NCBI GenBank assembly: GCA_028696755.1
Contig: JAQVGK010000223.1
Span: forward strand, 1-6,189
Direction of reading: 5' to 3'
Origin: Bacteroidales bacterium
Lineage (GTDB): Bacteria > Bacteroidota > Bacteroidia > Bacteroidales > ML635J-15
DNA: 6,189 bases
The translations under genes were made by a program, and so were the position numbers. The notes beneath the pieces were generated by a model. It was not told the origin of the DNA and ran no database searches. It saw only the letters and a list, made by a program, of their open reading frames with translations. This document shows positions 6,084 to 6,189 of this stretch, piece by piece (positions within the stretch are counted from its first letter, which is position 1; each line of letters begins with the position of its first letter).

Positions 6084-6138
6084 ATTAATGCTAAATTTAA
6101 CAGTCTACCATCCCGTTAAAATAGAAATTGCGTTATGA
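6078..6138 (+). CDS. Candidate 16-codon leader ORF with Shine-Dalgarno site
   Basis: AGGAGG (6078-6083) lies 4 bases before an ATG at 6088. The frame reads MLNLTVYHPVKIEIAL and stops at TGA (6136-6138), overlapping the ATG at 6135 as ATGA, a layout typical of translational coupling. It could therefore be a leader peptide for the downstream gene. Against this, Bacteroidetes seldom rely on Shine-Dalgarno sites, the AGGAGG arises from the end of the GGCTAA array, and the peptide has no run of one amino acid that would suggest attenuation (no Cys codons). Speculative. Confidence 0.25.
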
Positions 6139-6189
6139 AATCTATAAAGAAAATTTCGATGTTTAACACCCTCGCTAAAAGAAAAAGAG
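6135..6189 (+). CDS. cysS: Start of a gene cut by the window end, possibly cysteinyl-tRNA synthetase
   Basis: Only 18 codons are visible: MKSIKKISMFNTLAKRKR, then the window ends with the frame open. The piece FNTLAKRKR resembles the first strand of bacterial cysteinyl-tRNA synthetase, which reads IYNTLTRKKE followed by FxP in many Bacteroidetes, just before the PTVY/HIGH region. CysRS charges tRNA-Cys in the cytoplasm. The match is short, so identity is tentative. The start could be 6135 or the in-frame ATG at 6159, though the latter would leave very little before the NTL motif. No TAnnTTTG promoter is visible upstream. Confidence 0.45.
   Translation, partial: MKSIKKISMFNTLAKRKR

Overview
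The window looks like low-GC chromosomal DNA from a member of the Bacteroidota. Four signs support this. The alanine racemase has the sequence style of the MurF-Alr fusion proteins of that phylum. A secreted protein ends in a type IX secretion (T9SS) sorting domain. The phosphoglycerate dehydrogenase is the short, lysine-type form common in Bacteroidetes. Two minus-strand genes carry textbook Bacteroidetes promoters (TTTG, 19 bases, TAnnTTTG). Shine-Dalgarno sites are absent before the main genes, as usual there.

Layout. Bases 2-736 (+) hold the 3' part of an alanine racemase whose frame is cut by a TAG at 59-61 although everything downstream is well conserved. Bases 737-1077 hold no convincing gene. 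They contain an inverted repeat of NGCATGG heptamers around a spacer with a small hairpin, and the terminator of the next gene. A small secreted protein of unknown function (1078-1422, -) and a 624-residue T9SS cargo protein (1603-3477, +) diverge from a shared 180-base region. A convergent gap (3478-3626) holds a strand-specific terminator for serA (3627-4550, -). Upstream of serA is a DUF1016/YhcG-type predicted nuclease (4662-5837, -) with a 36-bp tandem repeat in its linker. Bases 5838-6134 hold the promoter of that nuclease gene, a split inverted repeat, a GGCTAA hexamer array and a 16-codon mini-ORF. The mini-ORF has a Shine-Dalgarno-like AGGAGG and overlaps (ATGA) the start of a plus-strand gene cut off by the window end, possibly cysS.

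How the parts relate. Alr (D-alanine for peptidoglycan), SerA (serine synthesis) and a possible CysRS are housekeeping functions. The small secreted protein, the T9SS cargo and the DUF1016 nuclease are accessory genes placed between them. Nothing shows that the accessory genes form one system: they have separate promoters, terminators and orientations. I see no clear novel multi-gene system. The points most worth a second look are the nonsense codon in alr, the heptamer inverted repeat, the repeat in the nuclease linker, and the leader-like mini-ORF.
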